NCBI GenBank assembly: GCA_002900995.3
Contig: CM035304.1
Coordinates: 4,246,686 to 4,286,823, forward strand
Direction: 5' to 3'
Source: Ganoderma boninense
Taxonomy: Eukaryota > Basidiomycota > Agaricomycetes > Polyporales > Polyporaceae
Length of the DNA stretch: 40,138 bases
Part shown: piece after piece, positions 13,101 through 23,400 of the stretch
How positions within the stretch are numbered: the first letter of the stretch is position 1
How the letters are laid out: every line of letters begins with the position of its first letter
Position numbers and translations under genes: made by a program
The notes under the pieces: model-generated
Database searches by the model: none
What the model saw: only the letters and a program-made list of their open reading frames with translations
Told to the model about the DNA's origin: nothing

Positions 13101-14166
13101 CGAATGGCTCCAAAGATCTTGCATATGAGAGCTTCGAGGAGCCTGATCACGGTGATTCAGTAAAATCGTACACTCGCGTCGATATGCTGAAGTACGAACC
13201 GCACTCGACTACTTGTGGACCCAATTTGTTGTGCGTGTGGAGAGATCGCAAGGCGGTCTCGAGGATGTAGTGGTTCCACTCCCGTTGTTTTATCCTATCA
13301 AGCCTGCTAATGGCCGCGGTGATCGTACGTAGCAGTCCGCGTTGTCGCTGATCCATCTCGTGATGACCTAGAAACGGAATCTCCTCGACAAGGTACCGAC
13401 GCTGCTCGACAAGCCACTGATAGGCTTCAATGAAGCTACCCTCCTTCGGCTCGGGAGGAGATGAGGCCCCAGAAGGTTCGGTTGAAAACGTTAATTTCAT
13501 GTCATAAGGAAAACGACCAGAAATACGATGGACAGTGCTGTTGATGTTGCTTAAGAGGTTCTCCCGAGTGCGAATTTCAGCTTGAAAAGTTGGCGCGGAT
13601 GATGGGTTTGCATATTCCTATTACACAGGGTGAGGAGCGCAACCAGCGGGGCAAAATACTTTCAATCTCACATCAGATTGTCCTTCCTTGCCTAAGTGAG
13701 ACCCAGCATCAGAGCCCACTTCCATGGGTCCAGCACAAGCGTGGCGATGGTCACCAGGCTTCGACTACAATGAATCAGTGGCTCCAGCTTCAGAGTCAAT
13801 GCAGCGTGCTCACCACTGCCGCGTTCCGACCAGCCGTACCGCTTGATGAGGGGTCAGACTCGGAGTCTCGCCTACGTACAGGCAACGATATGGAACTCTC
13901 GCGAGATAGAGGTCGCGAGGCTGCGGCCAGGAGAATAGTGTTTGAGATGACATCTTCGCGCCAAGCGTCCGCGTCGACATGCTTTTTGCGAGTCTTGTCA
14001 GTGACCATTCGACCATTAAACTCCTCGCCGTCCTGATAGAAAATATTCTTGACACATTTGGTGCACGTGCAGTGGACTTTAGCTTTCATAGACAAGTGTG
14101 TGGCTCGGAAGTGACGGTAGCTGGTGGAGGAGTGGAGGGCGCTAATTGATGGGCGGTTAGGACTTT
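10131..14166 (-). mobile_element. CACTA (CMC superfamily) DNA transposon, ends tentative
   Basis: The extent is inferred from the transposase gene plus matching outward sequences on either side. On the left, 10131 begins CACTG and is followed by AGTCCTAA...ATTAG (10138-10159). On the right, the reverse strand reads AGTCCTAA...AATTAG at about 14163-14142. This gives a partial inverted match of two short blocks, not a full terminal repeat, and the right end lacks a visible CACT terminus. The limits should be read as approximate; the identity of the element rests on the transposase. Confidence 0.45.
10304..14089 (-). CDS. Tnp2-type CACTA transposase, intact, six introns
   Basis: Seven exons (13814-14089, 13672-13764, 13200-13617, 11605-13142, 10968-11553, 10304-10914, with in-frame introns of 49-57 bp between them) give 3522 bp, an exact codon multiple, or 1173 aa with no internal stop. 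The N-terminus carries a CTCTKC Cys motif typical of these proteins. A C-x2-C pair (CCPKC) lies near residue 360. The Tnp2 core includes VDWFNPYGNKKAGKSHSVG, CDNLPIHLR and CGMLFAGASP, then DAMHNLFLGEL; the first two blocks hold candidate catalytic acidic residues. The closing block FERFNGLLGQLNTNNN runs across the last intron into MASTFMRYF, as in other mushroom copies. The start is the ATG at 14089, since the frame upstream opens only with TTG. Intron 3 uses a weaker GTTCGT donor. The 51-bp intron at 11554-11604 is read-through capable. It catalyses cut-and-paste transposition in the family; activity here is unproven. Confidence 0.85.
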
Positions 14167-14604
14167 CTCGTCGTTAACAAGCGACAAGAATGGCATTTCT
14201 GGGATGAAGTAGTACAAGATGCGCGGACATCCCTCTCTCCGAATAAACGTATATCTTACATGTCAGCTCTAGCACTCATGGCCGTGGAGACGACGCCCAT
14301 TCCCACAGCGGATGTTCGGGAGTAGCTATGGGAGTAAGGACTACCACGCGAGGGAAGCACCCAAAACAGCACACGAGAACAAGAGTGAGAAATGTGGTGA
14401 AAAGATACGGAGAGAAGAGTTCCGAGAGCTGGTGTGAGTATATCAGTGTGAGTGTTCCTGGGATAAGCAAAGTTATCTTACGTGGAGGCAAGCAAAGTCT
14501 ATCTTGCAGAGGAGCTGGGCGCACCAGAGATTGCGAAGTTCACGGACATCTAAGCTGACCTGCGCTGTATCATCAGTGCAGCGCGAAAGAGATGAAAGTG
14601 CATA
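14167..14604. other. Intergenic, nothing recognised
   Basis: This lies between the presumed transposon edge and the stop of the coiled-coil gene. Both neighbours are on the minus strand, so it should hold the 3' end of the latter. No coding frame can be chained. Confidence 0.4.
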
Positions 14605-16199
14605 TCATACCCGTTCTAAATGTGTGCAAATAAGATGCGCAGCAACCAGGTAGCCCCGAGCAGGGGGCACAGCTGCTCCAGCGGGGTCCGCGCCGCGAGA
14701 CGCGCTAGTCTCAGTCTCTACCCCAGCACTTGAGCGGGAAGTGCTTGCCACACGAGGGAGGACCGTCATCGGGCTCGTAACGACGCTGGCATAGGTACCA
14801 GAACCCTTGTTACCGGTGAGGATGGTTTGCTGGCGAGCTCCTGCGCGTACTATCGAGTTGTCACTAAGGGGTCGTGCCTTCCGCCTATCGCCGTCGTTGG
14901 GAGCGTTCTCGGAAGCTTGCGCGACATCCGATAGGTGGGATTCACTGTCGTCTCTGGCTGACATGTCCCTTCCCCGATCATCCTCACCCTCGCTTGGAGT
15001 CGACATCTGAGCCCGGGGTACGTCCCTCCCTAATGCTTGATCGGACGGAAAACGATTGGCGACAGCGTCGGCGGAGAGGGAGATCAATTGGGTTTCGCCA
15101 CGAGGACTCTGAGGTTGTAGATCCGAGCTCGAGGTCTACAAACGTCAGTGCGAGCTCAGCGAGCAGCGACCGAGACTTACGGAGACCGAGGTGGCCATCC
15201 CTTGGGGAGAATACCACCAACCATCACTGTTGCGGATGGGAAGAGGCATGTCGAGAATGGGCGACGGCGATGTTTGTTCATCATTCACTGGGTTACGAAG
15301 CTCCAATTCCAAAGACGAAGATTCTAGACACATGTATGTGAGCGTAGGGGCTATCATTTCAAGGCAAGCCTCCGTACCACTCGCGACCCAACTCTCACTA
15401 GATGTCTGGTGGGTTATATCGTGCATATCTTCCTGAAGCGTCTTCACGAAGCTCCAGATGGTCTCTTGTCTCCCATCTATTTGGCGGAGCTGTTCAGTCG
15501 CCTGGCGAGCTAGATCCTGCGTAGGGTACAGTTGCTCAGCCAGGTCCTCTAGCGTTTTTTTGTTAGAAGACGACTGCGATTTTAAAACGGTGAGATCGAG
15601 CTCAGCTTTGGTCAGCGACGCCTGCATCTTGTCAAGCCTGCCAGCCAATTGGGTCTTAAAGTCCTCCATTTCCTTCCGCTCCTTTCGCAATACACCTACA
15701 GGGAGGTTGGGTTCGCAAAGCACACACAGAGGGCCAGAGACGAACCTTCGGCCTGAGCATAAGACGCTTTTGCAGGAGCCATGAGATCGTGCAGGGTATC
15801 GTTAAGACTCTTGACCTCGTCTTCCATTAGCATGGCCCGTTCGTCAACAGATTTCTGGTCGAGAACGCCATAAGAGTGCGGTGCCAACAACGAGGGCGAA
15901 GTACACACCTGAGTCCGTTTTATGGCTAACACGGCTCTAAAAAGTGTTGCCATCATTGTCTCCACGCGATCCAACTCCCTCAAAGCGTCATCGAATTCTT
16001 GTTCTAGATAGGTGGAATCGACGGGATCCGTGCTCCTAGAAACAGTCATGCATGATCGGTCCATGAAACGGAGCAGAACTTACTGGAGTCGTACTAGCTG
16101 GGTATACGCGTTGTCAGAAAGGACTCCTCTGAGGGATGAGAGCGAAGATGGCGAAGATGGTGGGTGTGGAGGACGGGATTCCTGCCCGGCTGGCTCCAT
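14605..16199 (-). CDS. Coiled-coil protein of unknown function
   Basis: Five exons (16084-16199, 15909-16035, 15746-15854, 15181-15695, 14605-15135) give 1398 bp, or 465 aa, in frame throughout with good GT...AG introns of 45-59 bp. Residues 1-30 are Pro/Ser-rich. About residues 40-230 are strongly helical with heptad-like spacing and many Glu/Lys/Gln (for example FDDALRELDRVETMM and EDEVKSLNDTLHDLM), so a coiled coil is likely. The last third is Ser/Thr/Asp-rich and probably disordered. I see no membrane segment or known domain. A structural or scaffold role is only a guess. It is transcribed in the same direction as the three-paralogue array 400 bp upstream but does not share their domain. 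Confidence 0.8.
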
Positions 16200-16592
16200 A
16201 GTTACGTCGGGTTGCAATGCGAGAGGGTTGGGCAGCTCGTCGTTGGAAGGGTGGTTGGATTGGTGTTGGAGGAGGGAAGGCTACCAATATGTGTGTCGTG
16301 ATGTCGAGAAACAAGCATTCTCGGTTCAATGGGAGCCATGAAACGACAAGTAGCGCAACACGTTTGCGACTATGGTGGAGGACAAGAGCAAGGGATGTGG
16401 CGCTAAAGAGAACTTTGGCAAACGATAGCAAACGTCCGCGAGTAAGCGCGCGCTTTCCGACATGCATTGCTCCAGAGTCCATGTCGGTCCCACAGATTAA
16501 CTACAGCAGCGATACATCACGCTCACGGGGCGCGGTAAAACAATACACTATGATTTCCAGGAGAACGATTACACTCGATCTGGAGGCCCACG
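16200..16592. other. Intergenic between coiled-coil gene and paralogue A
   Basis: A 393-bp gap that must serve as promoter of the coiled-coil gene and 3' region of paralogue A. No motif stands out. Confidence 0.4.
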
Positions 16593-17741
16593 TCAGCTAC
16601 ACCACCGTAAAACAACCCTTCGCCGACACTCACTCTGCGCTCTCCGTTTCATGAACCAACTTCGTTCCAACCAAGAGGGAAGCTTGCGCTTCTCTGTGAG
16701 GCACAGCACCCTACCATCCAGGCGTGTATATCCAACGTGAACCGCCTTCCAATGTAAGGACCGCCCGTCCTCTGCGTTCCAGATCCACATTTGAACGTGC
16801 TCGCCGCCATTAGTCAGCCATTCGCCCCACCTGTGAAGGAAGATGTCCCCTTCTGCTAGCTCCTTGCGATTGGTGAGGCTGGGGGGGCAAGAAATGCGCT
16901 CCGCCGATCGCGTCTCCCACCAGTATACCTTGAAAGGTGCGCCATCAGCTCCCTCAGAGGCGGCGGCAGTCCTCTCTTCGCGCGCCAGATAGCCGTTTGC
17001 CTTACATCAAAAGATCAGCTCAAGTCAACGATGCGAAGAAAGGCATGCCTTACGTCCAGTGATGAACACGGCCTGATGACGCCTTTACCTTTCGCGAGTG
17101 GAACGCCCCCGGATTGGGCTGGGGTGGGACTGCCGTCGTCGGACGAAAGTCGAGACAAGGAGGATGACCTTGACCTGGTATTCTCCGTTGATTCGCGCGG
17201 CGTTGGAGAGGGGGAACGTGCAACACCAGATGGTCCGGACAACGGCGCGTCTTCCTCGCGTAAAGGGTATCCGCCACGAGCAGATGCCGAAAGGATCGGT
17301 TCAATGTTGAAAGTTATGCCAGGACGGCGTCTGAAGATACCCACACCGTCGCCGACACGGGGTCCTGCAATGCCTTCCTTGACATCCGCAGATGCAGGAA
17401 GCTCGGGGTTGGCAGGCCTATCGGGACAACGGTTTAGCACGGACATAGACGATCACCGAATGAGAAAACACGAACTCTGCATTTCTGCTCAACAACTCTT
17501 CGGTAAAGTCCCTCAGAACTGTAGGGACGACTCCTGACGTTGGAGGACGGGTGACAGGAGCAGGGAAAACAAGGTAAGTTGGACCAGGAGCTTCGACAGT
17601 TGCAGTGGCGGAGTAGATATAGGTCAGCGTTCGCGTCCGACGAGCGTGCGAGGGCTGGCGGTTACGATGGCCAAGTAAGACCTTAAAGAGTGTGAGAAGC
17701 AGCGCAACAGCGCAACAGAACACGCAGAGAGCGTAGAGCAT
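16593..17741 (-). CDS. Paralogue A: membrane-anchored protein with novel WKPVHVGY-type domain
   Basis: Three exons (17494-17741, 17054-17417, 16593-17000) give 339 aa. The first junction has two possible donors 3 bp apart, at 17493 or 17496. Residues 3-23 form a membrane anchor (LCVFCCAVALLLTLF), followed by basic residues. The middle (about 85-200) is Ser/Pro/Gly-rich and probably disordered. The C-terminal exon carries a domain shared with the two next genes: GDIF at 255-258, QMWIW at 274-278, WKAVHVGY at 288-295, then a basic end. The intron phases (2, then 0) equal those of the neighbours, which supports common descent. The domain is rich in Trp and aromatic residues, suggesting a small beta-rich fold. 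I recognise no family and assign no function. The anchor could place the domain on either membrane face; the positive residues after it suggest the C-terminus is cytosolic. Confidence 0.8.
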
Positions 17742-18064
17742 AGTAGAGCATGGACGAAGAGTGTGTGTATGAGATGTGTCGTTGGGAGAGCCATGACGGT
17801 GAGAGTAGGCACGATAGACGCCTGCCCGCGCAGAAAGAGTTGTTTGTTTTCATCCTGGGGTCGTTCCGCACTGTCGAGCCTGTTCTTCTGTCTCTCTCGC
17901 CTCTCGTCAGTGCCGATCATAGAGTCAGCTACAGCATCTAGATTGTGTGTCAAGGAACATATAGAATGTGACATAGAATGTGGACATATCCAGAAACAAT
18001 AACGTAGACAATTTGTACATGAGACGCTCTATAGCACGACCTATGCTCCCGGCATAGAATGACC
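17742..18064. other. Intergenic between paralogues A and B
   Basis: A 323-bp gap, all upstream of A and downstream of B. It is AT-richer than the genes; a direct short repeat (ATAGAATGTG...) occurs near 17961-17985. No gene seen. Confidence 0.4.
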
Positions 18065-19187
18065 TCATTTGCGCACCAGCGCACCCACGTCGAAGACCCT
18101 GATAAAGCGATCCCAAGTAACCCAGCCAGGTACCTTGAGCTGGGGGGTAACGAGCAGCCACTTGCCATCCTCCCGCTGATAACCTACGTGGACCGGCTTC
18201 CACCACAGCTGACCATTGCTACCAGCGCACCAGAGCCAGAGTTGATAGGTGTCGTCTCGCATGACATAGTAGAACAGATCGCCGGGGGACAAATCCGCGT
18301 CATGGGTCAGGTCAGGCGGCACTTCGATAGGCCCATCCCCGCGCTCACCCGGCTGGTAAAACGAGGTCACGACCGGTGCTGGTAAGTCGCAGGATTCCCC
18401 GTTGACCTTTGTCCGGGGGTTGAACTTCCGCACATGCCGCGTGATAGGTGAGTCCTATCGTCGCCAGCGTAAGTTACAGCTCTCGTGGAGACCAAGATAA
18501 TCGACTCACCATCTTGAAGGGCAACGTGGGACGTGAACAGGACCCCGGCATCGAAGGACCAGATGTGGCATTGCGAACGATGGAACGAGATGCGGAAGGT
18601 TCCTGAATGTCTGAGTGGGATGTAGCGAGATAGCGTACGTCGGCATGAGGTGCGGAGGGACCAGGAGTAGGGGGGCGGCATGCGTCGAGATGAGGAGCAG
18701 ATCTGGAGGGGCCCGGAGTAGGGGGCCGACGTGCGCCGAGGCGAGGAGCGGAGGACCCGAGCGAAGATCCGTCCTCAACGTCCGAGCGCGCATACGGATG
18801 ATCAGGCAACCTGAACGAGGTCTGCACCATCGCATCCGCGAGCGATCGATGAGAAACCTGGCTCTGACGGGGGCGCGCCACAGCTGATCTCGCTGGCAGC
18901 TCGTTTTGACCAGCACTTGAACAGAATGTGAGACAGTGCCAGGGGAAGAAGAGGAGTGCGACGTACCGCAAGTTCACAGGGTGTTCTCCACTAGCCACAC
19001 TAACTTGGACAGTGCGACGACGAGCCCTGCCAGCAGGGTTGCGGGGAACGGAGTTGAGTTGGGTGGCCTCCAGACGGGCCAATCGCGCCCGCCAACTCAC
19101 GAAGAAGTGATACGTCACGACAGCGCCGAACGCGGAGAGAGCGAGAGGGAGGAGTAGCGCGAGGACGACGAACAACGTGAGAGCCAT
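18065..19187 (-). CDS. Paralogue B: membrane-anchored protein with novel WKPVHVGY-type domain
   Basis: Three exons (18967-19187, 18510-18915, 18065-18454) give 1017 bp, or 338 aa, nearly the same length as paralogue A. Residues 3-29 are a long hydrophobic anchor (LFVVLALLLPLALS then FGAVVTYHFF) followed by Arg/Ala-rich sequence. The middle exon encodes a low-complexity Ser/Pro/Arg tract with a short repeat of the type RRPPTPGPS. The last exon carries the shared domain: GDLF at 267-270, QLWLW at 280-284, WWKPVHVGY at 293-301, then a PGWV segment. Intron phases are 2 and 0. The first intron is 51 bp and stays open if read through, but the splice matches those of its paralogues. A TATA-like GTATATAG lies about 35 bp upstream of the start on the coding strand. 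Function unknown. Confidence 0.85.
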
Positions 19188-19914
19188 GTCGAGTGTGGAT
19201 GGGCAATCAGAAGTTTCAAGCTATATACGAAGTAAAAAGCTCAAAGCCCTTGAAGCCTCAAGCTGAAGCAGGCGTACCTTGCATTCTCCACCTTTGTTAC
19301 GATCCCCCCATTTTCCATTGAGGCCGCCGTCTTGAAGGGCACTTAGTCTTGGTAGGCTGCTTGATGTTGGTCGGTAGATTGCGACAACCAGAGTGCCAGT
19401 GGTAAAGGAAGCAAAACAAATTGGCAATAGTCGTCGTGAATCGTACCTTCGGCTCGCGACTTGCCAGTTGCATTATGTAAGGCGTGGGGAATCTGTATTT
19501 GAACCTGTTTGATGTGTGGCCACGGCATGTCCGGCATGTCCGGCCCTCCGCGCCGCCCCCGCTCACGGCCACTGGGGTTCGATCAATTCCATAGGTCTGC
19601 TATTGTTCTGCGGAAACATACATGACGATATCTAGGGCGGAATGTAACAATGAAATTGCCAGCAGCCGCTGATGCGATGAGTCGCAGTTTGATGTACAGT
19701 GAGGTCAGGAGAGGTAGCGGAACATACGCGTCTGCGATCTATTCGAGCGCAGGAAATCTAATTTCTAAACGCCAGATTACTTCTATTTTCGAGAGGTCTG
19801 AGGGTTGATAGCCTCGACGACGAGGATTAGGATGCCACAGGGGCCTATGCGTTCACCTCATTCGTCGCTGGGGAAGGCAATGGATTGAGATCAATGCTTG
19901 CTTGCGGGAGTTGG
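19188..19914. other. Intergenic between paralogues B and C
   Basis: A 727-bp gap, the longest inside the array. It contains the promoter of B with a TATA-like element at 19221-19228. Short open frames on the minus strand near 19300-19570 could not be chained and are probably chance. A small decayed paralogue here was looked for (by the GDxF and HVGY motifs) and not seen. Confidence 0.45.
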
Positions 19915-21856
19915 TCAAGAGAGCTTACCGCCATGATGCATCCCAAGCTCTCTCTCGCGGACGGCCAGTCTGCGCTTGTTCACCCAAGAGGGCTTTTGGA
20001 GACTTCCCGTGAGCGTGAGGAATAGGCCCTGGCGCTCGTAGCCCCACGACGCTTCCTCCCAGAACGGTTCTCCGTTGTCGCCAAGCGTCCAACACCAGAG
20101 CTGGTATCTGCTCCCAGTTCTGTGGTAGAAAATATCACCGAACTGGAGCTCTGGATGCAGACGAAGGTCGGGCGGGTATTGAAGCAAGGTGTCAGACTTG
20201 GAGTCGAACCACGCAGTAACGACTTGCCCGGGAGGCCGATTTTCGTCGTCGTTTTCCGTCGCCCCCTCAGAGCCTGTAGGGCGGTTGCTACTACTTTTAG
20301 GCTTGCTCAGAGGGCGGCGGTGAACTTGGCGAGGATATTTGACTGCGATCTTGGGATAGATTAGCAATATTTTCGTGTGGATCGTCGTCGTTGTAGCTAA
20401 CGCACCTCAGTAAACGGGATCACCGAAGAACCTAAGGGAGTCGAGGCGGCGTGTGGCGTACGGGAGCCTCGCGGAGAAGAGGGAGCCCTTTGCGGTTTGT
20501 CCTCAAAGTGACGAACAGACTGCGGCAACTGTTCGTTGGATGGTTCCACGGATGGAGAGCGGGATGCCGAAGAGGTGATAGAAGGAGCGCCAGGCGCAGG
20601 AAGGGGTATGGAGCGAGCGCCAGACGGGGTGGAGGTTGCCAGCAGACCACGAAGCGCGGAAGGTTGGGCAGAGGCAGCGCGAGGCGTGGACGGGTGGACA
20701 GAGGCAGCGCGAGGCGCGGAAGGTTGGGCAGAGGCAGCGCGAGGCGCGGACGGGTGGGCAGAGGCAGCGCGAGGCGCGGAAGGTTGGGCAGAGGCAGCGC
20801 GCGAGACGCGGACGGCGGTAGCGGCTGCGTATGAGACGAACGCGCAGTGGCCGATCGTACATCAGCATTGAGGGAGAGAGCAGGTGTTGAAGTGCGCGAC
20901 GAAGGAGGCTCGGGATTGAATGGAGAGTTTCGAGATGACGCGGGTGGAGTGTAGACGTCGGGAGTAACACCACGACGACGCGAAGGAACTTTGGGGGGCA
21001 GGGGGGCAGAGGCGGGGAACTTGCTTTGGGAGAGATCGCCCATCAATTTGTCTTCTAGCAGGGGAGATAAGAGGTGGTGTGCAACCGGAGAGGAGGAGCG
21101 ATGGGGATCAACGATACTCTCTCCATCGCATCCTTGGGCGGGGGCCGGAGGAGGGGTATTCCATCGATCCCTCGAAATCGCGCGAGATCGGGATGCTGCA
21201 GCCGCAGAGTCAGAGGTTCTGTTCTGGCTCACATCCGGGTGAAGACTCCCTTCAGGAGGCTTGGACGACGCGCGCGATGGGGTGGACGAGGCGAGATTGC
21301 GAGAAGCTGAGGTGGCTAAGGTGGAATGACGTAGGACGGGCACAACTTGGTCTTCTGAGAACGAAGAAGAACGCGCCTGATGGTCTACGTAGGTTGCTTG
21401 GTCGCGGGACTCTCGTTCGCAGGCGATTGGACCGGGAGCCGACTCCAGGCCATACGCATCGTCGTCGTATTGAAAGTGCGTGAGTGCCTCGTCCAGCAGT
21501 GCGCCGGGGAACACGGGCACCTGTCCGGCGCGCGGAATACCCTTTGCCCGTTTATACATCGGCGTCTTCTCGCCATCACCATGAAGGTCACGGCCTATTG
21601 CACTAGCGACGTTGAAAGACATGAGTTTCTGCGAGGGTGCAGGTTTGCAACATGAGTAGACGTACCGCTCACGATTATGATGCCGTGGGTTTGTGCGAGA
21701 GGAGGACGCGTGTCCCCCGGGTACACTCCCCGCCACCTGCTCACGCACGGGTGTGGCGCGATAAAACATGTGGCGTGTGGCGATGAGCAGGGCGAAAGCA
21801 ATCAGGACCCCCATGGGGACGATAAGTGGCTTGAGCTCTTCAGAGGTATCATACAT
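19915..21856 (-). CDS. Paralogue C: membrane-anchored protein with novel domain, frameshifted
   Basis: Three exons (21666-21856, 20406-21602, 19915-20349) with the same intron phases (2 and 0) as A and B. Residues about 10-28 are a membrane anchor (LIVPMGVLIAFALLIATRHM). Exon 2 is much longer than in A and B, Ser/Pro-rich, and holds a 30-bp minisatellite. Exon 3 carries the shared domain: GDIFYH, YQLWCW, then FWEEASWGY, where A and B have WKxVHVGY, so the central motif has drifted. The upstream frame and the exon 3 frame disagree by exactly 2 bases. The break falls at the extra GC in a CGCGCG run at about 20797-20802, where other repeat units lack it. Without those two bases the coding length would be an exact codon multiple (about 606 aa). 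It is therefore either a recent pseudogene, a length-polymorphic allele, or a sequencing error. A GTAAGC just before the stop could be a further donor. Confidence 0.7.
20659..20810 (-). repeat. 30-bp minisatellite within paralogue C
   Basis: About five head-to-tail units of 30 bp. Two variants alternate (GAAGGTTGGGCA and GACGGGTGGGCA types), giving a 60-bp higher-order period. In the coding frame of the gene's 3' half each unit is ten residues, AASA(Q/H)PSAPR. The unit nearest the 5' end of the gene has an extra GC that shifts the frame. Confidence 0.9.
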
Positions 21857-22138
21857 GTCGAGTGATCCAGCAGTCGAGATGAGGGGGGATGTTGGTGGTA
21901 TAGAGGAAGGGGAGGATGGATGGGGACAAAATGAAATATGCCCGAGGCACGACAAAGAAACAAAGAAATCGGATCAAGAGGGACGACGTCCACGCGCCGC
22001 CCGAGTCTAGCAGGCTCGCTGGTGAGGGTTCTACTGTGGGTGGAAATGGTGGGGGAAAGGAAGATAATCGGACGGAGAAGAGAGGGATACAAGTAGCATG
22101 GCAAGATAGAAAGGATAAACACGGGTTCACCGGAGCGT

Positions 22139-23400
22139 CTACGAGGCCTGTCCTATGCGAGGGAGCTGCACGTCCAATCTCTCCTCCCGGACACGGAGGA
22201 GGCTGCGCTCGATACTAGCCAGGTGCACTTCAACTGGTATATCCTCGGCGTCAACGGTAGCGTCCACGAGTCGATCGCGCAGTTCAGACAACTGTGCGTC
22301 GACAAGCAGTACGGTCTGTGTTGTTGCGGCTACGTAGGCAACGGCAACCGCTCGATACTGCTGGATCTCCTTCAGGACCGTCATCCGATGTCGCAAGTCG
22401 CGCAACTTCGAATGATTCCCGCCAAGGATCGTCCAGAGTTCCCAAAGCATATCGTCCAGCTCTATGGCCGTCGTGAGGCTCTCCTGGATGCAGAGATCGT
22501 GGATAGTGAGCAGGCGCATCTCCAGCATGTCTAGATTGGACATGACCGCCGTGGCGTCCAACATAACGCTTGTGATCTGGGACGAGAACGCGTTCATCGA
22601 CATCTGGAAGGCGCGCAGAATGGTTGAACTGGCTTCAGCCGCGCTCTTCTGCTTGACTGCGTCGATGGCGCGGAATGCGTGTGTGTTGAACGAGATAATG
22701 CTGCAGTTCAAGGGATTCAGCAGGTGGCGAAGACTGTAGATATGAATGATCTAAGTACCTGTCAACCGCGCCGTTGATTCGGGCAGACAGCCTCTGAAGG
22801 CTACGGGAGGTAGTCCTTGCGTCCGTGGAAAATTCGACGAGAGCCTCCCCCAATGGCAACTTCACGGACAAGTTGCTAGAGCGAACGACCACGGCGAGAT
22901 CCTTCACGGCGAGTTCGGCGTGTTTGACATTCAGGGCCATGTCCTTGCCGCCAGCGGAGCCCGTGGCGAGGTCATCCAGAACGACGTTCTGAATTTTTAT
23001 CAAGCTCGGGAAGTCGGCGTGGTCGAAGGCGGCGTTACCGGACATGTGCTCTAGGCCAGGAAAGCCGATCGCACAGACGGACAGCCGCGAAGCAACAGGG
23101 AAGTCGCAGAAGGACGGCAAAGCCAGTGGTAAGATATACACGATGAGATTGAGGCATGCAACGAATAGAGAGATGGTGAGAAGGATGGCGAGGAGCACAG
23201 CAAGGGGGAACTTCATGAGCTGAAGGGCAGCCAAAACAACGTCCAGCGTATGTTGCACCGCTCCACGGCAATGAGGCTCGGGTTGTCTGTCGATCTTCGC
23301 GGAATCCTATGGGATACAACGCATACATAAGGAGAGCACTTGCGCGTGCTTACGAAGGTAGACGCACCGTGGCTGAAGCGGGTGATAGCAGAGGATTCAT
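22139..23400 (-). CDS. Membrane-anchored helical protein of unknown function
   Basis: Three exons (23368-23400, 22759-23306, 22139-22700) give 1143 bp, or 380 aa. The first exon is only 11 codons; it is chosen because the long second exon has no ATG start and an ATAG acceptor precedes it. Residues about 44-70 are a strong membrane segment (PLAVLLAILLTISLFV and following). The rest is predicted mostly helical, with the segment LWELWTILGGNHSKLRDL about two thirds along and a PVEVHLASIERSL stretch near the end. I recall similar GGN...PVEVH-type helical proteins as an expanded, uncharacterised family in mushroom genomes, but this is memory, not a search. The stop lies 282 bp upstream of the start of paralogue C, same strand. 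Confidence 0.8.

Noticed and set aside
20451..20871. Plus-strand frames over the 30-bp repeats
   Set aside because: They lie opposite paralogue C and consist of repeat translation only.
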